Source: Fictibacillus arsenicus | GTDB taxonomy: Bacteria > Bacillota > Bacilli > Bacillales > Fictibacillaceae | Assembly: GCF_001642935.1 (NCBI RefSeq) | Contig: NZ_CP016761.1 | Location: 248,001 to 312,000 of the forward strand | DNA: 64,000 nt | Direction of reading: 5' to 3' | In this document: positions 43,692-52,041 of the stretch, piece by piece | How the letters are laid out: every line of letters begins with the position of its first letter | Numbering within the stretch: position 1 is the first letter of the stretch | Notes under the pieces: model-generated | Told to the model about the DNA's origin: nothing | The model's input: the letters and a program-made list of their open reading frames with translations, nothing else | Databases searched by the model: none | Made by a program: the position numbers and the translations under genes

Positions 43692-44791
43692 ATCAAGAGA
43701 ACCCATTGTTAGAGGCGTTTAAGGAGACAGAATATCAAATTCCTGGCCATGGTAAACGGGATATTTCAGTGTTAAAAGAAGCTTTGGAAACAATAGATGG
43801 ACAGCTTGAAAGTGATGTTTACGGGAATGGAAAAGTCATTGAAGATTTTCAGGAAAAAATAGCAAAGTACTTAGGAAAAGAATCATCTGTCTTTTTTCCG
43901 AGCGGTACAATGGCGCAGCAGATCGCATTAAGAATCTGGTGTGATCAAAAGAGTTTACAAAAGGTAGCTTATCATCCCCTATGCCATCTGGAGATTCATG
44001 AAGAAGACGGCTTGAAAAAATTGCACGGGATAGAGCCTATTCTTCTAGCAGACAAGGAAAGAGTAATAACTCTTAAGGATGTTGTAAACATGAAAGAGGA
44101 GATCTCCTGTTTGCTGCTGGAACTTCCTCAGCGCGAAATTGGAGGTCAGCTTCCTGAATATGAGGAACTTGCGGCTATTTCAAACTATTGCCGTGATAAA
44201 GGAATTAAACTTCATTTGGATGGGGCAAGATTGTTTGAAATTCTTCCTTTCTACCAGAAGACAGCAGAGGAGATTTGTTCTCTTTTTGATAGTGTTTATG
44301 TTTCTTTCTATAAAGGAATTGGAGGTATAGCAGGAGCTATTCTTGCGGGTCCAAAGGATTTTACTGATGAATCAAAGGTATGGAAAAGACGCCACGGCGG
44401 TGACTTGATCTCTCTTTATCCGTACATTATCAGTGCAAATTATTACTTTGACCAGAGAGTTAATAAGATGGAGCAATATTATGAAGAAGCGAAAGAGCTC
44501 GCAGCGCTTTATAATCAGTGCTATTGTGTTAAAACTGTTCCGTTAGAACCTGTCTCAAATATGTTCCATGTTTATTTTACAGTACCAAAAAATGAGCTTG
44601 AGCCTATCCTCCGAGAACTGTATAACGAAACAGGTATCGGTTTAACGGGATCTTTAAGAGAAGTTAGTAATTCTGAATGTTATTTTGAAGTTAACATAGG
44701 CGACCAATATACTAAAATACCTAGTGAAAGGCTAAAGAAAGTATTCTTCAGCTTAGATAAAAGATTGCGAGAAAGTAGAATTCAAGTATAA
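43688..44791 (+). CDS. Threonine aldolase-like PLP enzyme
   Basis: 367 residues from the ATG at 43688, which overlaps the stop of the upstream gene (ATGA) and follows GGAGTGG. Fold-type I beta-eliminating lyase family: SVFFPSGTMAQQIALRI for cofactor phosphate, LHLDGARLFE (Asp to the pyridine N) and VYVSFYKGIGGIAGAILAG with the Schiff-base Lys. Low-specificity L-threonine aldolases have VSFCLSKGLG-like sequence here, so the YK form is a divergent variant. Coupled translation with a methyltransferase is notable. Confidence 0.88.
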   Translation: MNQENPLLEAFKETEYQIPGHGKRDISVLKEALETIDGQLESDVYGNGKVIEDFQEKIAKYLGKESSVFFPSGTMAQQIALRIWCDQKSLQKVAYHPLCHLEIHEEDGLKKLHGIEPILLADKERVITLKDVVNMKEEISCLLLELPQREIGGQLPEYEELAAISNYCRDKGIKLHLDGARLFEILPFYQKTAEEICSLFDSVYVSFYKGIGGIAGAILAGPKDFTDESKVWKRRHGGDLISLYPYIISANYYFDQRVNKMEQYYEEAKELAALYNQCYCVKTVPLEPVSNMFHVYFTVPKNELEPILRELYNETGIGLTGSLREVSNSECYFEVNIGDQYTKIPSERLKKVFFSLDKRLRESRIQV

Positions 44792-44820
44792 CTAAATTCA
44801 AATTAGAATAACATAATCTG

Positions 44821-44856
44821 TAAAAAGTTCTTGATTCGCTCAAGGGCTTTTTTGTT
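44821..44856 (+). terminator. Terminator of the methyltransferase-aldolase operon
   Basis: AGTTCTTGA/TCAAGGGCT imperfect stem followed by T6. Confidence 0.7.
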
Positions 44857-44963
44857 GTTTTAGCGGTTTTTTTTACAATTCTTTATTCTTCTGTAACGGA
44901 GAATTTATTTTCATTACATAGAATCTAAATTGTTATACAAGAAAAGTATTAAAGGAGTGGGTT

Positions 44964-47309
44964 ATGTTGGGTTTTGAGAAATGGTTAAAAGAGTTTAATC
45001 TTGAAAAAATGAATCGCAGAAACTTCCTTAAAACGACAGGTAAATCTGCTGCGGCAACTGCAATCGGACTATCTATTCCTGCAATTAATCAAACTGAAGA
45101 GATTGAAGCTGTTCCAGTTTTTACAGGCAATCCATTTACCCTAGGTGTTGCTTCTGGGGATCCTCTTCCTGACAGCGTAGTACTCTGGACAAGGCTCGCT
45201 CCGAATCCTCTTGCAGAGGATGGAAAAGGCGGAATGAAGAACAGGTATGTTTCCGTTCAGTGGGAACTATCCTACGATGAATCGTTCAATAATATTGTTC
45301 TTTCTGGAAAGGAGATTGCAGCGCCTGAGCTTGGACATTCCGTTCATGCAGAAGTGTATGGGTTAAAACCAGGAAAAGAGTACTATTATCGGTTCAAGGC
45401 AGGTAATGAAATCAGTCCAGTAGGAAGAACAAAAACAGCACCTCAGCGTGATGCAGATATTAAGAGTCTAACGTTTGGCATTGCATCGTGCCAGGCTTGG
45501 ACGGGTGGCCGTTTTGCTGCGTATCATAATATGGTTGAAGAGGACCTTGATTTTGTATTCCATTTAGGAGATTACATATATGAAAAAGGAGATACAGAAA
45601 CACTTACCGATTATAGACTGCTTCATGCACAATATAAAACATCTCAGGATTTACAGGCTGCACATGCCAACTTCCCTTTTATTGTTACATTTGATGACCA
45701 CGAAGTAGACAATGATTGGTCTGATGATATTTCTGATCCGAATTATCCGGAAGGTGAGCGTGAACGATTCCTCGCTGTTCGCGCAGCAGCTTTTCAAGCG
45801 TATTATGAACACATGCCGCTAAGACGAAGATCAAAGCCGAACGGTCCAGATATGCTTCTTTACCGTAAGTTTACGTTTGGCAGCTTAATAGAATTTAGTA
45901 TTTTAGATACGAGGCAATACAGGGATAATCAAGTAGGAAGCGGGTTTCCTGGTGGACCTCTTGATCCTGAAGCGTCAAATACTAACCGAACGCTTGTTGG
46001 ATCTGAACAAGCAGAGTGGCTCTTGAAAAATCTTCGGGATTCACGTTCTAGATGGAACGTAATCGCTCAGCAGACCATGATGGCACAGTACGATTATGAC
46101 CCAGGTGAAGGAATTAGCGTTAATCACGACCAATGGGATGGCTATTCTGCAGATCGAGACCGTCTATTTTCTTTTATTAAAAAATATGAGCCTTCTAATC
46201 CGGTCGTTCTGAGCGGTGACTGGCACTCAAGCTGGGTAAACGATCTGAAGGAAGATTTTAACGACTCAAGCTCTAAAACATTGGCAACAGAATTTGTCGG
46301 AACGTCAATAAGTTCAGGATGTGGATGGAAAAATCAAATAGAAGCAGCACTTTCCGTTAATCAGCATGTTAAATTCTTTGATGGGGATTATCGCGGGTAT
46401 GTGAAATGCCATGTCACACATAAGTCGTGGGAATCTGATTATCGAGTTGTGTCTTCTCCAAGTAATCCAGACGCAGTTGCAGTAACGCTGGCTTCTTTTA
46501 CAGTGAAAAATGGAAAAGCAGGAGCAGTCAGAATCGGTGGGGTAGACATTACTCGTATTGCAGCTGACACCATGATGGCAGGTCAGCCAAGCCCTGTTAA
46601 AGTAACATTAAGTAATGGTACAGCAAAGCAAGTAGAAGTGAGCGTGAACATTCCTGTTCCAACTGGATGGAAGAGCGAGAACGTCACAAAAGTACTTGAA
46701 CCATCAGACGAGGCTGTATTTGATGTGTTGGTAACTCCTCCTGCAGAAATGCCCGCAGCAGAAAGGCTTCGTGTAGAAGTGGATGCTGGAGAAACGGCCG
46801 TATATGGTCCGCCGCGGGACATTCAAGTGGTATCAGCATTATCAGGTGAAAATGTTCAGCTTGCTTTAGACGGCGGAAGCAGCACAACGCCAATTTTTCC
46901 GACATACAAGAGATTGGTTCCTGAAGATACATGGGAAGTTTCAAACGGATACGGATGGGTTGGTACAGCACCATTTGCTAGAGATAGAGGTAATGCTGAT
47001 GCATTGCAACGTGATTTAATAGCATCACGAGAAGAGCTTACTATTTTTAGAGTAAACGTACCTGCTGGAATCCACAAAGTTTACTTCCTGACTGGTGATT
47101 CCGTTTATGGATCTGCAAACACCATCATACGATCAGACAACAAACTATTAGCCGAGGCTGGCTATGCTTTGGATCCAGGTCAATTTAAATGGCTTAGCTT
47201 TGAATTGGATGGAGGAAGTACAGGAAAGGAAATTGATCTTGAAATATCTAGCGAACTAGGTGATGGGGCATGGCGCTTGGTAGCGTTTGTAATGAAGGGA
47301 CTGAAATAA
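44964..47309 (+). CDS. phoD: Alkaline phosphatase/phosphodiesterase D with C-terminal extension
   Basis: 781 residues. A Tat signal, NRRNFLKTTGKSAAATAIG (about 17-35), sends the folded enzyme across the membrane. Then the PhoD N-terminal domain (FTLGVASGDPLPDSVVLWTRLAP) and metallophosphatase core with IASCQAWTGG, HLGDYIYE, TFDDHEVDNDW and VLSGDWHSSW. Known PhoD is about 580 residues; here residues from about 540 add a beta-rich part (VKVTLSNGTAKQVEVSVNIPVPTGW, NPCBM/NEW3-like) and a final domain of about 150 residues. Possibly a surface- or glycan-binding tail. ATG after AAAGGAGTGGGTT. Confidence 0.93.
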   Translation: MLGFEKWLKEFNLEKMNRRNFLKTTGKSAAATAIGLSIPAINQTEEIEAVPVFTGNPFTLGVASGDPLPDSVVLWTRLAPNPLAEDGKGGMKNRYVSVQWELSYDESFNNIVLSGKEIAAPELGHSVHAEVYGLKPGKEYYYRFKAGNEISPVGRTKTAPQRDADIKSLTFGIASCQAWTGGRFAAYHNMVEEDLDFVFHLGDYIYEKGDTETLTDYRLLHAQYKTSQDLQAAHANFPFIVTFDDHEVDNDWSDDISDPNYPEGERERFLAVRAAAFQAYYEHMPLRRRSKPNGPDMLLYRKFTFGSLIEFSILDTRQYRDNQVGSGFPGGPLDPEASNTNRTLVGSEQAEWLLKNLRDSRSRWNVIAQQTMMAQYDYDPGEGISVNHDQWDGYSADRDRLFSFIKKYEPSNPVVLSGDWHSSWVNDLKEDFNDSSSKTLATEFVGTSISSGCGWKNQIEAALSVNQHVKFFDGDYRGYVKCHVTHKSWESDYRVVSSPSNPDAVAVTLASFTVKNGKAGAVRIGGVDITRIAADTMMAGQPSPVKVTLSNGTAKQVEVSVNIPVPTGWKSENVTKVLEPSDEAVFDVLVTPPAEMPAAERLRVEVDAGETAVYGPPRDIQVVSALSGENVQLALDGGSSTTPIFPTYKRLVPEDTWEVSNGYGWVGTAPFARDRGNADALQRDLIASREELTIFRVNVPAGIHKVYFLTGDSVYGSANTIIRSDNKLLAEAGYALDPGQFKWLSFELDGGSTGKEIDLEISSELGDGAWRLVAFVMKGLK

Positions 47310-47336
47310 AGAGGAAGATCATTTAATAGAACGCAG

Positions 47337-47372
47337 AAAAAACTCAAGCTGAAACATGCTTGAGTTTTTTTG
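47337..47372. terminator. Bidirectional terminator between phoD and the YfhP-like gene
   Basis: AAAACTCAAGC/GCTTGAGTTTT with an eight-base loop, A-run on one side and T-run on the other. The stop codon of the minus-strand gene is inside the stem. Confidence 0.88.
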
Positions 47373-48372
47373 TAGATTGCTCATTTTCTGTTGTGCAGTT
47401 TCTTTCTAATTCCCGTAACACTTTCTTATAGTTTTTTAACGAATAGATCTTATCTATATAAGTACTTTTGAACTTATAATCGTAAGTTATATACATAATG
47501 GCATGGTAGGGAAAGTAGGTTTTGCTTTCTCGAAACCGCAGGTCCCTCCACATAACAAAGAAACCGCTTTTTGTCTTTTTTACAAAAGGGTATGCAAACT
47601 CTGTAGAGGAAAGAAAATCTGAAACCTTTTGTTCTTTTTTACTTTTCTCAATTAAGCCAGGGTTGTCGATTTGTTTAGGAAATTTGTGTTCAATTTTAAT
47701 CCTTCTTGCCGTATAAGTACCAAATATAAATTGATCTTCATTATCGATTAAAAAGTCCCACGTTAGCAAATCTGGTCTTGGTATTAGCTTGATTCGGATG
47801 GCTTCCGAAAAGTATAACCCCAAATGTTTTTTGATTCGTCTAGCATAAAAAGTCCGATATACAATGTGCAAAAGTATAATCAAATAAATAAAAGCGAAAA
47901 TAATTCCGGGTTCAAAGAAAGGGATTAATGCAAAGCCGATTGCATGCAATCCTAATATAAACAGGTCGACTAATGGAATGGAGTCAAAGGAGATCCACTT
48001 GGATGAGATAGGTCTTGCAGCTTGTGTCCCATATACATTAAAAAGATCAAATACCACATGAAGAATTACAGCAAGAAACGTCCACATAAATAGATGCAGG
48101 AATGAGGAATCATCGAAAAAAGGATGAATGATCCCCGAAACGGCAAGCCCCCATAGTGGCAATGCAGGTAAAGAGTGTGACCATGCGCGGTGATTTCGGA
48201 AGTAGCTCCCTTTTCCTCTAAGCTTATATACACAGTCTGCATCTGGTGCGTTTGATCCGATAACAGTTCCTAAGATAACGGCTTGAGACAATGAACTTCC
48301 TGTCACAACGGGATCCATTTGAGCAAGAGCGCCTAATCCTAACCCAATGACAATATGCGAAGTAGTATCCAT
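47344..48372 (-). CDS. Metal-dependent membrane hydrolase, YfhP/YdjM family
   Basis: 342 residues. N-terminal half has the YdjM-like pattern: MDTTSHIVIGLGLGALA, GSNAPDADCVYKL, FRNHRAWSHSLPALPLWGL and VILHVVFDLFNVYGTQA, with His/Asp residues in a membrane metal site, and about five membrane helices. The C-terminal half is soluble, as in B. subtilis YfhP. Role unknown. AAGGAGGAATCAAA precedes the ATG; downstream of and probably co-transcribed with the glycosyltransferase gene, 12 bp away. Confidence 0.85.
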   Translation of the reverse strand: MDTTSHIVIGLGLGALAQMDPVVTGSSLSQAVILGTVIGSNAPDADCVYKLRGKGSYFRNHRAWSHSLPALPLWGLAVSGIIHPFFDDSSFLHLFMWTFLAVILHVVFDLFNVYGTQAARPISSKWISFDSIPLVDLFILGLHAIGFALIPFFEPGIIFAFIYLIILLHIVYRTFYARRIKKHLGLYFSEAIRIKLIPRPDLLTWDFLIDNEDQFIFGTYTARRIKIEHKFPKQIDNPGLIEKSKKEQKVSDFLSSTEFAYPFVKKTKSGFFVMWRDLRFRESKTYFPYHAIMYITYDYKFKSTYIDKIYSLKNYKKVLRELERNCTTENEQSTKKLKHVSA

Positions 48373-48384
48373 TTTGATTCCTCC

Positions 48385-49512
48385 TTAGGGTAATAGTAAC
48401 GATTGCTCTTCGGATTGGCTGATTGCATAATCTGTAATCACTTTTGCAGAGTAGTTTTTGTGAATATGCCGAAGTTGCTCTCTCATATTTTTCATAAGTT
48501 GCTCATTATCAAAAAGCTCCTGAACACTTTCAGCAATTTCACTGGCGGTATGAGTTATTATCGCGGCACCTTGCTGGCTGAAATATCGAGCATTCTCAGC
48601 TTCTTGGCCCGGTACTGGCTTGTAAAAAACTAAAGGAAGCTGCAAGGCTGCTGCCTCTGTGATCGTAATGCCTCCGGGTTTTGTAATGAGACAATGAGAA
48701 ATCCGAAAAATTTCATGGATCTCATCAACATATCCGAATAACCGAAAAGACCTTGGATACTGAATGGCAACTGGCAAAAGTTTTTCATAAAGTGCTCTGT
48801 TTTTACCGCAAACAACAATGATTTGAAATGAAGGGTTCTTTAGCAAGAGCTGTGCCAGATCCTTTACATTTTTCAATACACATTGTGCACCAGCTAGTAT
48901 CGTCACAACTCTGTTACTTGGAGTTATTTGATATTTTTTAAATATCGATTGTTTATCTGCTGTAGAATAAAATTCAGAACCGATTGGGATACCGCTTACG
49001 GTAACTCGTTTTTCATTAACGTTATGTTTTTTCAACCCATACTTTACAATGTCAGCTGCTACAAAATATTGGACTACTAATGGGTTAATCCAAAATGGAT
49101 GTGCGCAATAGTCCGTGATTACGGTATATGTCGGTATGGAGTATCTTTCTTTTTTTATCAAAAATGGTGCTGAATTAAGAGGGAAAGTAGAAATAATAAA
49201 CTGAGGACGGTGTATTGTAATAAGTTCTTGCAGCCTTTTTCGGCCTAGATAACGGGAAAACTGGGCAATTCCTTTAGTGTTTAATTTATTCGTTCCGTAA
49301 TACCACCATTTATAGAATGAGGCACCATACGAAAAGCTTTTAAGGAATATAGATTGAGTAATTTGAGACATAAGTGGATATGATTCACCAAATAAATCAG
49401 ATATGATTGGCTCATATCCATTGTTACGCAGTTCAGTTGCTAAAGCATTTGCTGCCTGGATATGACCGCTTCCGTAACGTGCTGTTAGAATCAAAGCTGT
49501 TGGACGCTTCAT
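48385..49512 (-). CDS. MGDG synthase/UgtP-type glycosyltransferase
   Basis: 375 residues from the ATG at 49512, eight bases after GAGGAGG. GT-B fold family 28-like: N-terminal LILTARYGSGHIQAANALATELRNNG (MGDG-synthase domain), middle FIISTFPLNSAPFLI and YTVITDYCAHPFWI, C-terminal donor site FGYVDEIHEIFRISHCLITKPGGITITEAAALQLPLVFYKPVPGQEAENA. Probably glycosylates diacylglycerol or a related lipid; B. subtilis UgtP and YkoN-type paralogues share this plan. Works in an operon with a membrane hydrolase of the YfhP type. Confidence 0.88.
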   Translation of the reverse strand: MKRPTALILTARYGSGHIQAANALATELRNNGYEPIISDLFGESYPLMSQITQSIFLKSFSYGASFYKWWYYGTNKLNTKGIAQFSRYLGRKRLQELITIHRPQFIISTFPLNSAPFLIKKERYSIPTYTVITDYCAHPFWINPLVVQYFVAADIVKYGLKKHNVNEKRVTVSGIPIGSEFYSTADKQSIFKKYQITPSNRVVTILAGAQCVLKNVKDLAQLLLKNPSFQIIVVCGKNRALYEKLLPVAIQYPRSFRLFGYVDEIHEIFRISHCLITKPGGITITEAAALQLPLVFYKPVPGQEAENARYFSQQGAAIITHTASEIAESVQELFDNEQLMKNMREQLRHIHKNYSAKVITDYAISQSEEQSLLLP

Positions 49513-49671
49513 AAAAATAACCTCCTCAAGTCTTTTTTTCAGCATATCACGGGAATTTAAAGCCAATATGAAGGTACAACCCTTATTTGTTAAGGATTTG
49601 ATAAGAATTATTGAGGATATAAATTCGCTGTAGTTGTCACTGATCTAACAGCAACCTATAATAAAATAGAA

Positions 49672-49875
49672 GTTCATATTCATCCGGTAATCATGGTGTC
49701 TGTTATAGACTTAATAGGGAATCTGGTGAGAATCCAGAGCTGTACCCGCAACTGTATGTGCTGACGAAATAAGCAAAACCACTGTCTAAAGATGGGAAGG
49801 GCTTAGAGTAGAGTAAAGCCTGAGTCAGGAGACCTGCCATGTTTATAGTGTTGATCTTCTTCGGGAGTTGGGAAG
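49672..49875 (+). ncRNA. Cobalamin (AdoCbl) riboswitch
   Basis: Plus-strand cobalamin aptamer. Conserved blocks in order: AATAGGGAATCTGGTGAGAATCC, CTGTACCCGCAACTGT, ACCACTGTC and the B12 box GAGTCAGGAGACCTGCC (about 49821-49838). A possible expression platform follows: hairpin GCCCATC/GATGGGT (49925-49941) with a U-rich tail, overlapped by sequences that could pair upstream. B12 riboswitches turn off transport or synthesis genes at high coenzyme, but the gene 140 nt downstream is a thioesterase. This, with the terminator, fills most of the 500-bp gap. Confidence 0.93.
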
Positions 49876-49924
49876 ATAGGACGAGGATATTTTAATAGAT
49901 TGTTTCTATTAGGTATTCAATCCT

Positions 49925-49951
49925 GCCCATCCTTTGTGATGGGTATTTATT
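49925..49951 (+). terminator. Riboswitch-linked hairpin terminator
   Basis: GCCCATC / GATGGGT stem, CTTTGT loop, then ATTTATTTTG. Likely the expression-platform terminator; the T-run is broken, so strength is uncertain. Confidence 0.6.
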
Positions 49952-50012
49952 TTGTCGTTCCAATTCCCGCCACTAAAAACAGGAGCATGAGAGCTCGGGA
50001 AAGAGGAATAGT

Positions 50013-50489
50013 ATGGTACAGCAATTATCATCAAATGTCTCAAGAACGATTCAAACGAAACTTGTTTTGCCTCCGGATACAAATCATATGGGAACGATCT
50101 TTGGAGGAACGGTATTATCATATATCGATGAAATCGCCGCGATCTCTGCAATGAAACACAGCGGAAAGGTTGTCGTTACGGCTTCCATTGATAATGTGAA
50201 TTTTTTATCCTCTGCAAAAGTTGGGGATATTTTAATCCTTGAAGGGTTTGTCATTTCAACAGGCAGGACCTCAATGGAAGTGTACGTGAAAGTTGAGTGC
50301 CAAAACTTAGAGACGGGGAACAGAACATTAAACACGACATCTATTCTTACGATGGTTGCGAATGATAAAGATGGAAAACCAACTCCTGTACCTAGTGTTA
50401 TTCCGGAAACAGAAGAGGAAATATCATTTTTTGAAAATGCCCCGTTGAGAAAAGAAAGGCGCCTGCTATATAAAAACGTGAATCAATAG
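50013..50489 (+). CDS. Acyl-CoA thioesterase (hotdog fold)
   Basis: 158 residues. Hotdog domain of the acyl-CoA hydrolase family: PPDTNHMGTIFGGTVLSYIDEIAAISAMKHSGKVVVTASIDNVNF holds the catalytic Asn/Asp pair on the hotdog helix, followed by GRTSMEVYVKVECQNLETGNRTLN. The length and tail PSVIPETEEE match YkhA-type proteins. Start ATG after AGAGGAATAGT. It is the first gene after the cobalamin riboswitch. A paralogue lies at 51325-51861 on the other strand. Confidence 0.9.
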   Translation: MVQQLSSNVSRTIQTKLVLPPDTNHMGTIFGGTVLSYIDEIAAISAMKHSGKVVVTASIDNVNFLSSAKVGDILILEGFVISTGRTSMEVYVKVECQNLETGNRTLNTTSILTMVANDKDGKPTPVPSVIPETEEEISFFENAPLRKERRLLYKNVNQ

Positions 50490-50544
50490 CCATACATGAA
50501 TAAAGAAGGTAAGATAGTTAGAGATGAAAGGAGTGAGAATCTCA

Positions 50545-50910
50545 GTGAAAATCAAGAATATGCTTTATGTGTCCCTGGGATTCTTATTTCTTGGTTTAGG
50601 AATTGTAGGTATCATTTTGCCGCTTATCCCGACAACACCTTTACTTCTTCTAGCATCTTATTTCTTTGTAAAAGGTTCTAAAAAGTTTGAACGATGGTTC
50701 AAAGGAACATCGATATACAAAAATCATTTAGAAGAATTCATAAAAGAAAAATCCATGACGAGAAAAAAGAAAATCACGATTAATCTGTTTGCAGATGCCA
50801 TGATAGCGGTGGCTTTTATAATGGCGGATAGTACGATTGTGAGGGTAGTGCTGCTGCTTATTGTTGCGTACAAATACTATTATTTTATTACCAAAATTAA
50901 GACCATATAA
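50545..50910 (+). CDS. YbaN family (DUF454) membrane protein
   Basis: 121 residues from a GTG at 50545, 11 bases after AAAGGAG; alternative in-frame starts at 50524 or 50533 are too near that site. Family block: FLFLGLGIVGIILPLIPTTPLLLLASYFFVKGSKKFERWF with the PLIPTTPLLL signature, then two C-terminal helices. Membrane protein, function unknown. Confidence 0.88.
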   Translation: MKIKNMLYVSLGFLFLGLGIVGIILPLIPTTPLLLLASYFFVKGSKKFERWFKGTSIYKNHLEEFIKEKSMTRKKKITINLFADAMIAVAFIMADSTIVRVVLLLIVAYKYYYFITKIKTI

Positions 50911-50911
50911 A

Positions 50912-50947
50912 AAAACCTGAGTGCGATAAATTTGTACTCAGGTTTTC
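50912..50947. terminator. Bidirectional terminator between the YbaN gene and the minus-strand pair
   Basis: AAAACCTGAGT/ACTCAGGTTTT with a 13-base loop and A/T runs both sides. Confidence 0.85.
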
Positions 50948-50953
50948 TTATGT

Positions 50954-51328
50954 TTATTGAATAATTGCTGAGCTGCCTGCTAACGATTCAGGTGCTTTTC
51001 CTAGAGCAAGCTGGCTAAGTCTAGAATAACCAGTATGTTTATATTCTAAGAAGACTTTTCTTAACTCTTCAATATCCTTGTCGCTTGTTAATCTTTGCAT
51101 TTCTTTTTTATACAATCGAATAACAGACCCAATAACAAATTGAGGTTTGGCGTTTCCCGGTTCCTCATTCATAATTAAGCATCCCATGTACTGATATTTT
51201 AGCTGCATAGCACGGGTAAGGTTAATAACATCGATTAGCTTTTCGAAAAGTTCAGGATAGGATTGCTCTAATTTATTGAGTGCAGCTTGTGCCGATTTTA
51301 GTTCGTTTTGACTGCATAAAGTGATCAT
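50954..51328 (-). CDS. Unrecognised helical protein coupled to a thioesterase
   Basis: 124 residues from the ATG at 51328, seven bases after AGGAGG; this ATG overlaps the thioesterase stop (ATGA). Mostly helical, with LKSAQAALNKLEQSYPELFEKLIDVINLTRAMQLKYQYMGCLIM and QRLTSDKDIEELRKVFLEYKHTGYSRL. Family not recognised; tight coupling suggests a joint function with the thioesterase. Confidence 0.7.
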   Translation of the reverse strand: MITLCSQNELKSAQAALNKLEQSYPELFEKLIDVINLTRAMQLKYQYMGCLIMNEEPGNAKPQFVIGSVIRLYKKEMQRLTSDKDIEELRKVFLEYKHTGYSRLSQLALGKAPESLAGSSAIIQ

Positions 51329-51861
51329 GCGTATACCTCCTCTTTTAGATCCCAAGGTTTATCCAGAGAGATGACAGCTGCTAATTCTTTACTTTTCATA
51401 CGTCTCAGCTTTCGGACTTCTGCTCTTTCTTTAGCTGTATCATATAAGAACTTCTCTTCTTCTGTCTCAGGAATCACCTGCGGAACATCAACGGGCTTTT
51501 TATCTTCACCTAAAGCTACAAAAGTTAAGAAGGCTGTTGCTGCTATTCTTCGTTCACCTGTTATCATGTCTTCAGCAATCACTTTGCAAAAGATCTCCAT
51601 AGAGCTTTTCCCGGTATATGAAACAAACGATTCTATACAGACAGAGTCTGTTTGGTGGATTGGGTGTAAAAAGTCGATTGAATCGGTTGAAGCTGTTACA
51701 CATTCTTTTACTCGAGCGTGTCTGCGTGCAGATAAGGTTGCATTGTTATCAAGCTTTCTCATCAAGACGCCGCCGAATAACGTATTATAATTATTTAAAT
51801 CCAGGGACATAACCTGGTCAGTATTAATGATGCGGCTTTCTCGCGCTTTCTTTTTATTCAT
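51325..51861 (-). CDS. Acyl-CoA thioesterase, second copy (hotdog fold)
   Basis: 178 residues from the ATG at 51861 (AAGGACTGATTCAT before it, a weak site). Same family as the 50013 gene: DLNNYNTLFGGVLMRKLDNNATLSARRHARVKECVTASTDSIDFLHP, GKSSMEIFCKVIAEDMITGERRIAATAFLTF and PQVIPETEEE. A C-terminal basic extension (RAEVRKLRRMKSKELAAVI) distinguishes it. Operon with the unrecognised 124-residue protein. Confidence 0.9.
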   Translation of the reverse strand: MNKKKARESRIINTDQVMSLDLNNYNTLFGGVLMRKLDNNATLSARRHARVKECVTASTDSIDFLHPIHQTDSVCIESFVSYTGKSSMEIFCKVIAEDMITGERRIAATAFLTFVALGEDKKPVDVPQVIPETEEEKFLYDTAKERAEVRKLRRMKSKELAAVISLDKPWDLKEEVYA

Positions 51862-52007
51862 ATGAATCAGTCCTTCCCGAATGGAAATTTCCATTTACAA
51901 GGTAAGTGTACGCCGTAATTAACATGGTGTAAAATGGTTATTTTTCATTTAGAGCATAGCCTTTATCTATGTAAATGCTTACAGCTATGCCATGACTGCA
52001 TAAAAAA

Positions 52008-52032
52008 AGATGATTCTTTGTGGAATCATCTT
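52008..52032 (-). terminator. Terminator of the LysR gene
   Basis: Minus-strand AAGATGATTC/GAATCATCTT stem, five-base loop, T7. Confidence 0.9.
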
Positions 52033-52041
52033 GGATATAGA

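Noticed and set aside
49900-50154. Open frame between the riboswitch and the thioesterase
   Set aside because: Overlaps the thioesterase in another frame and the terminator hairpin; composition is not protein-like.
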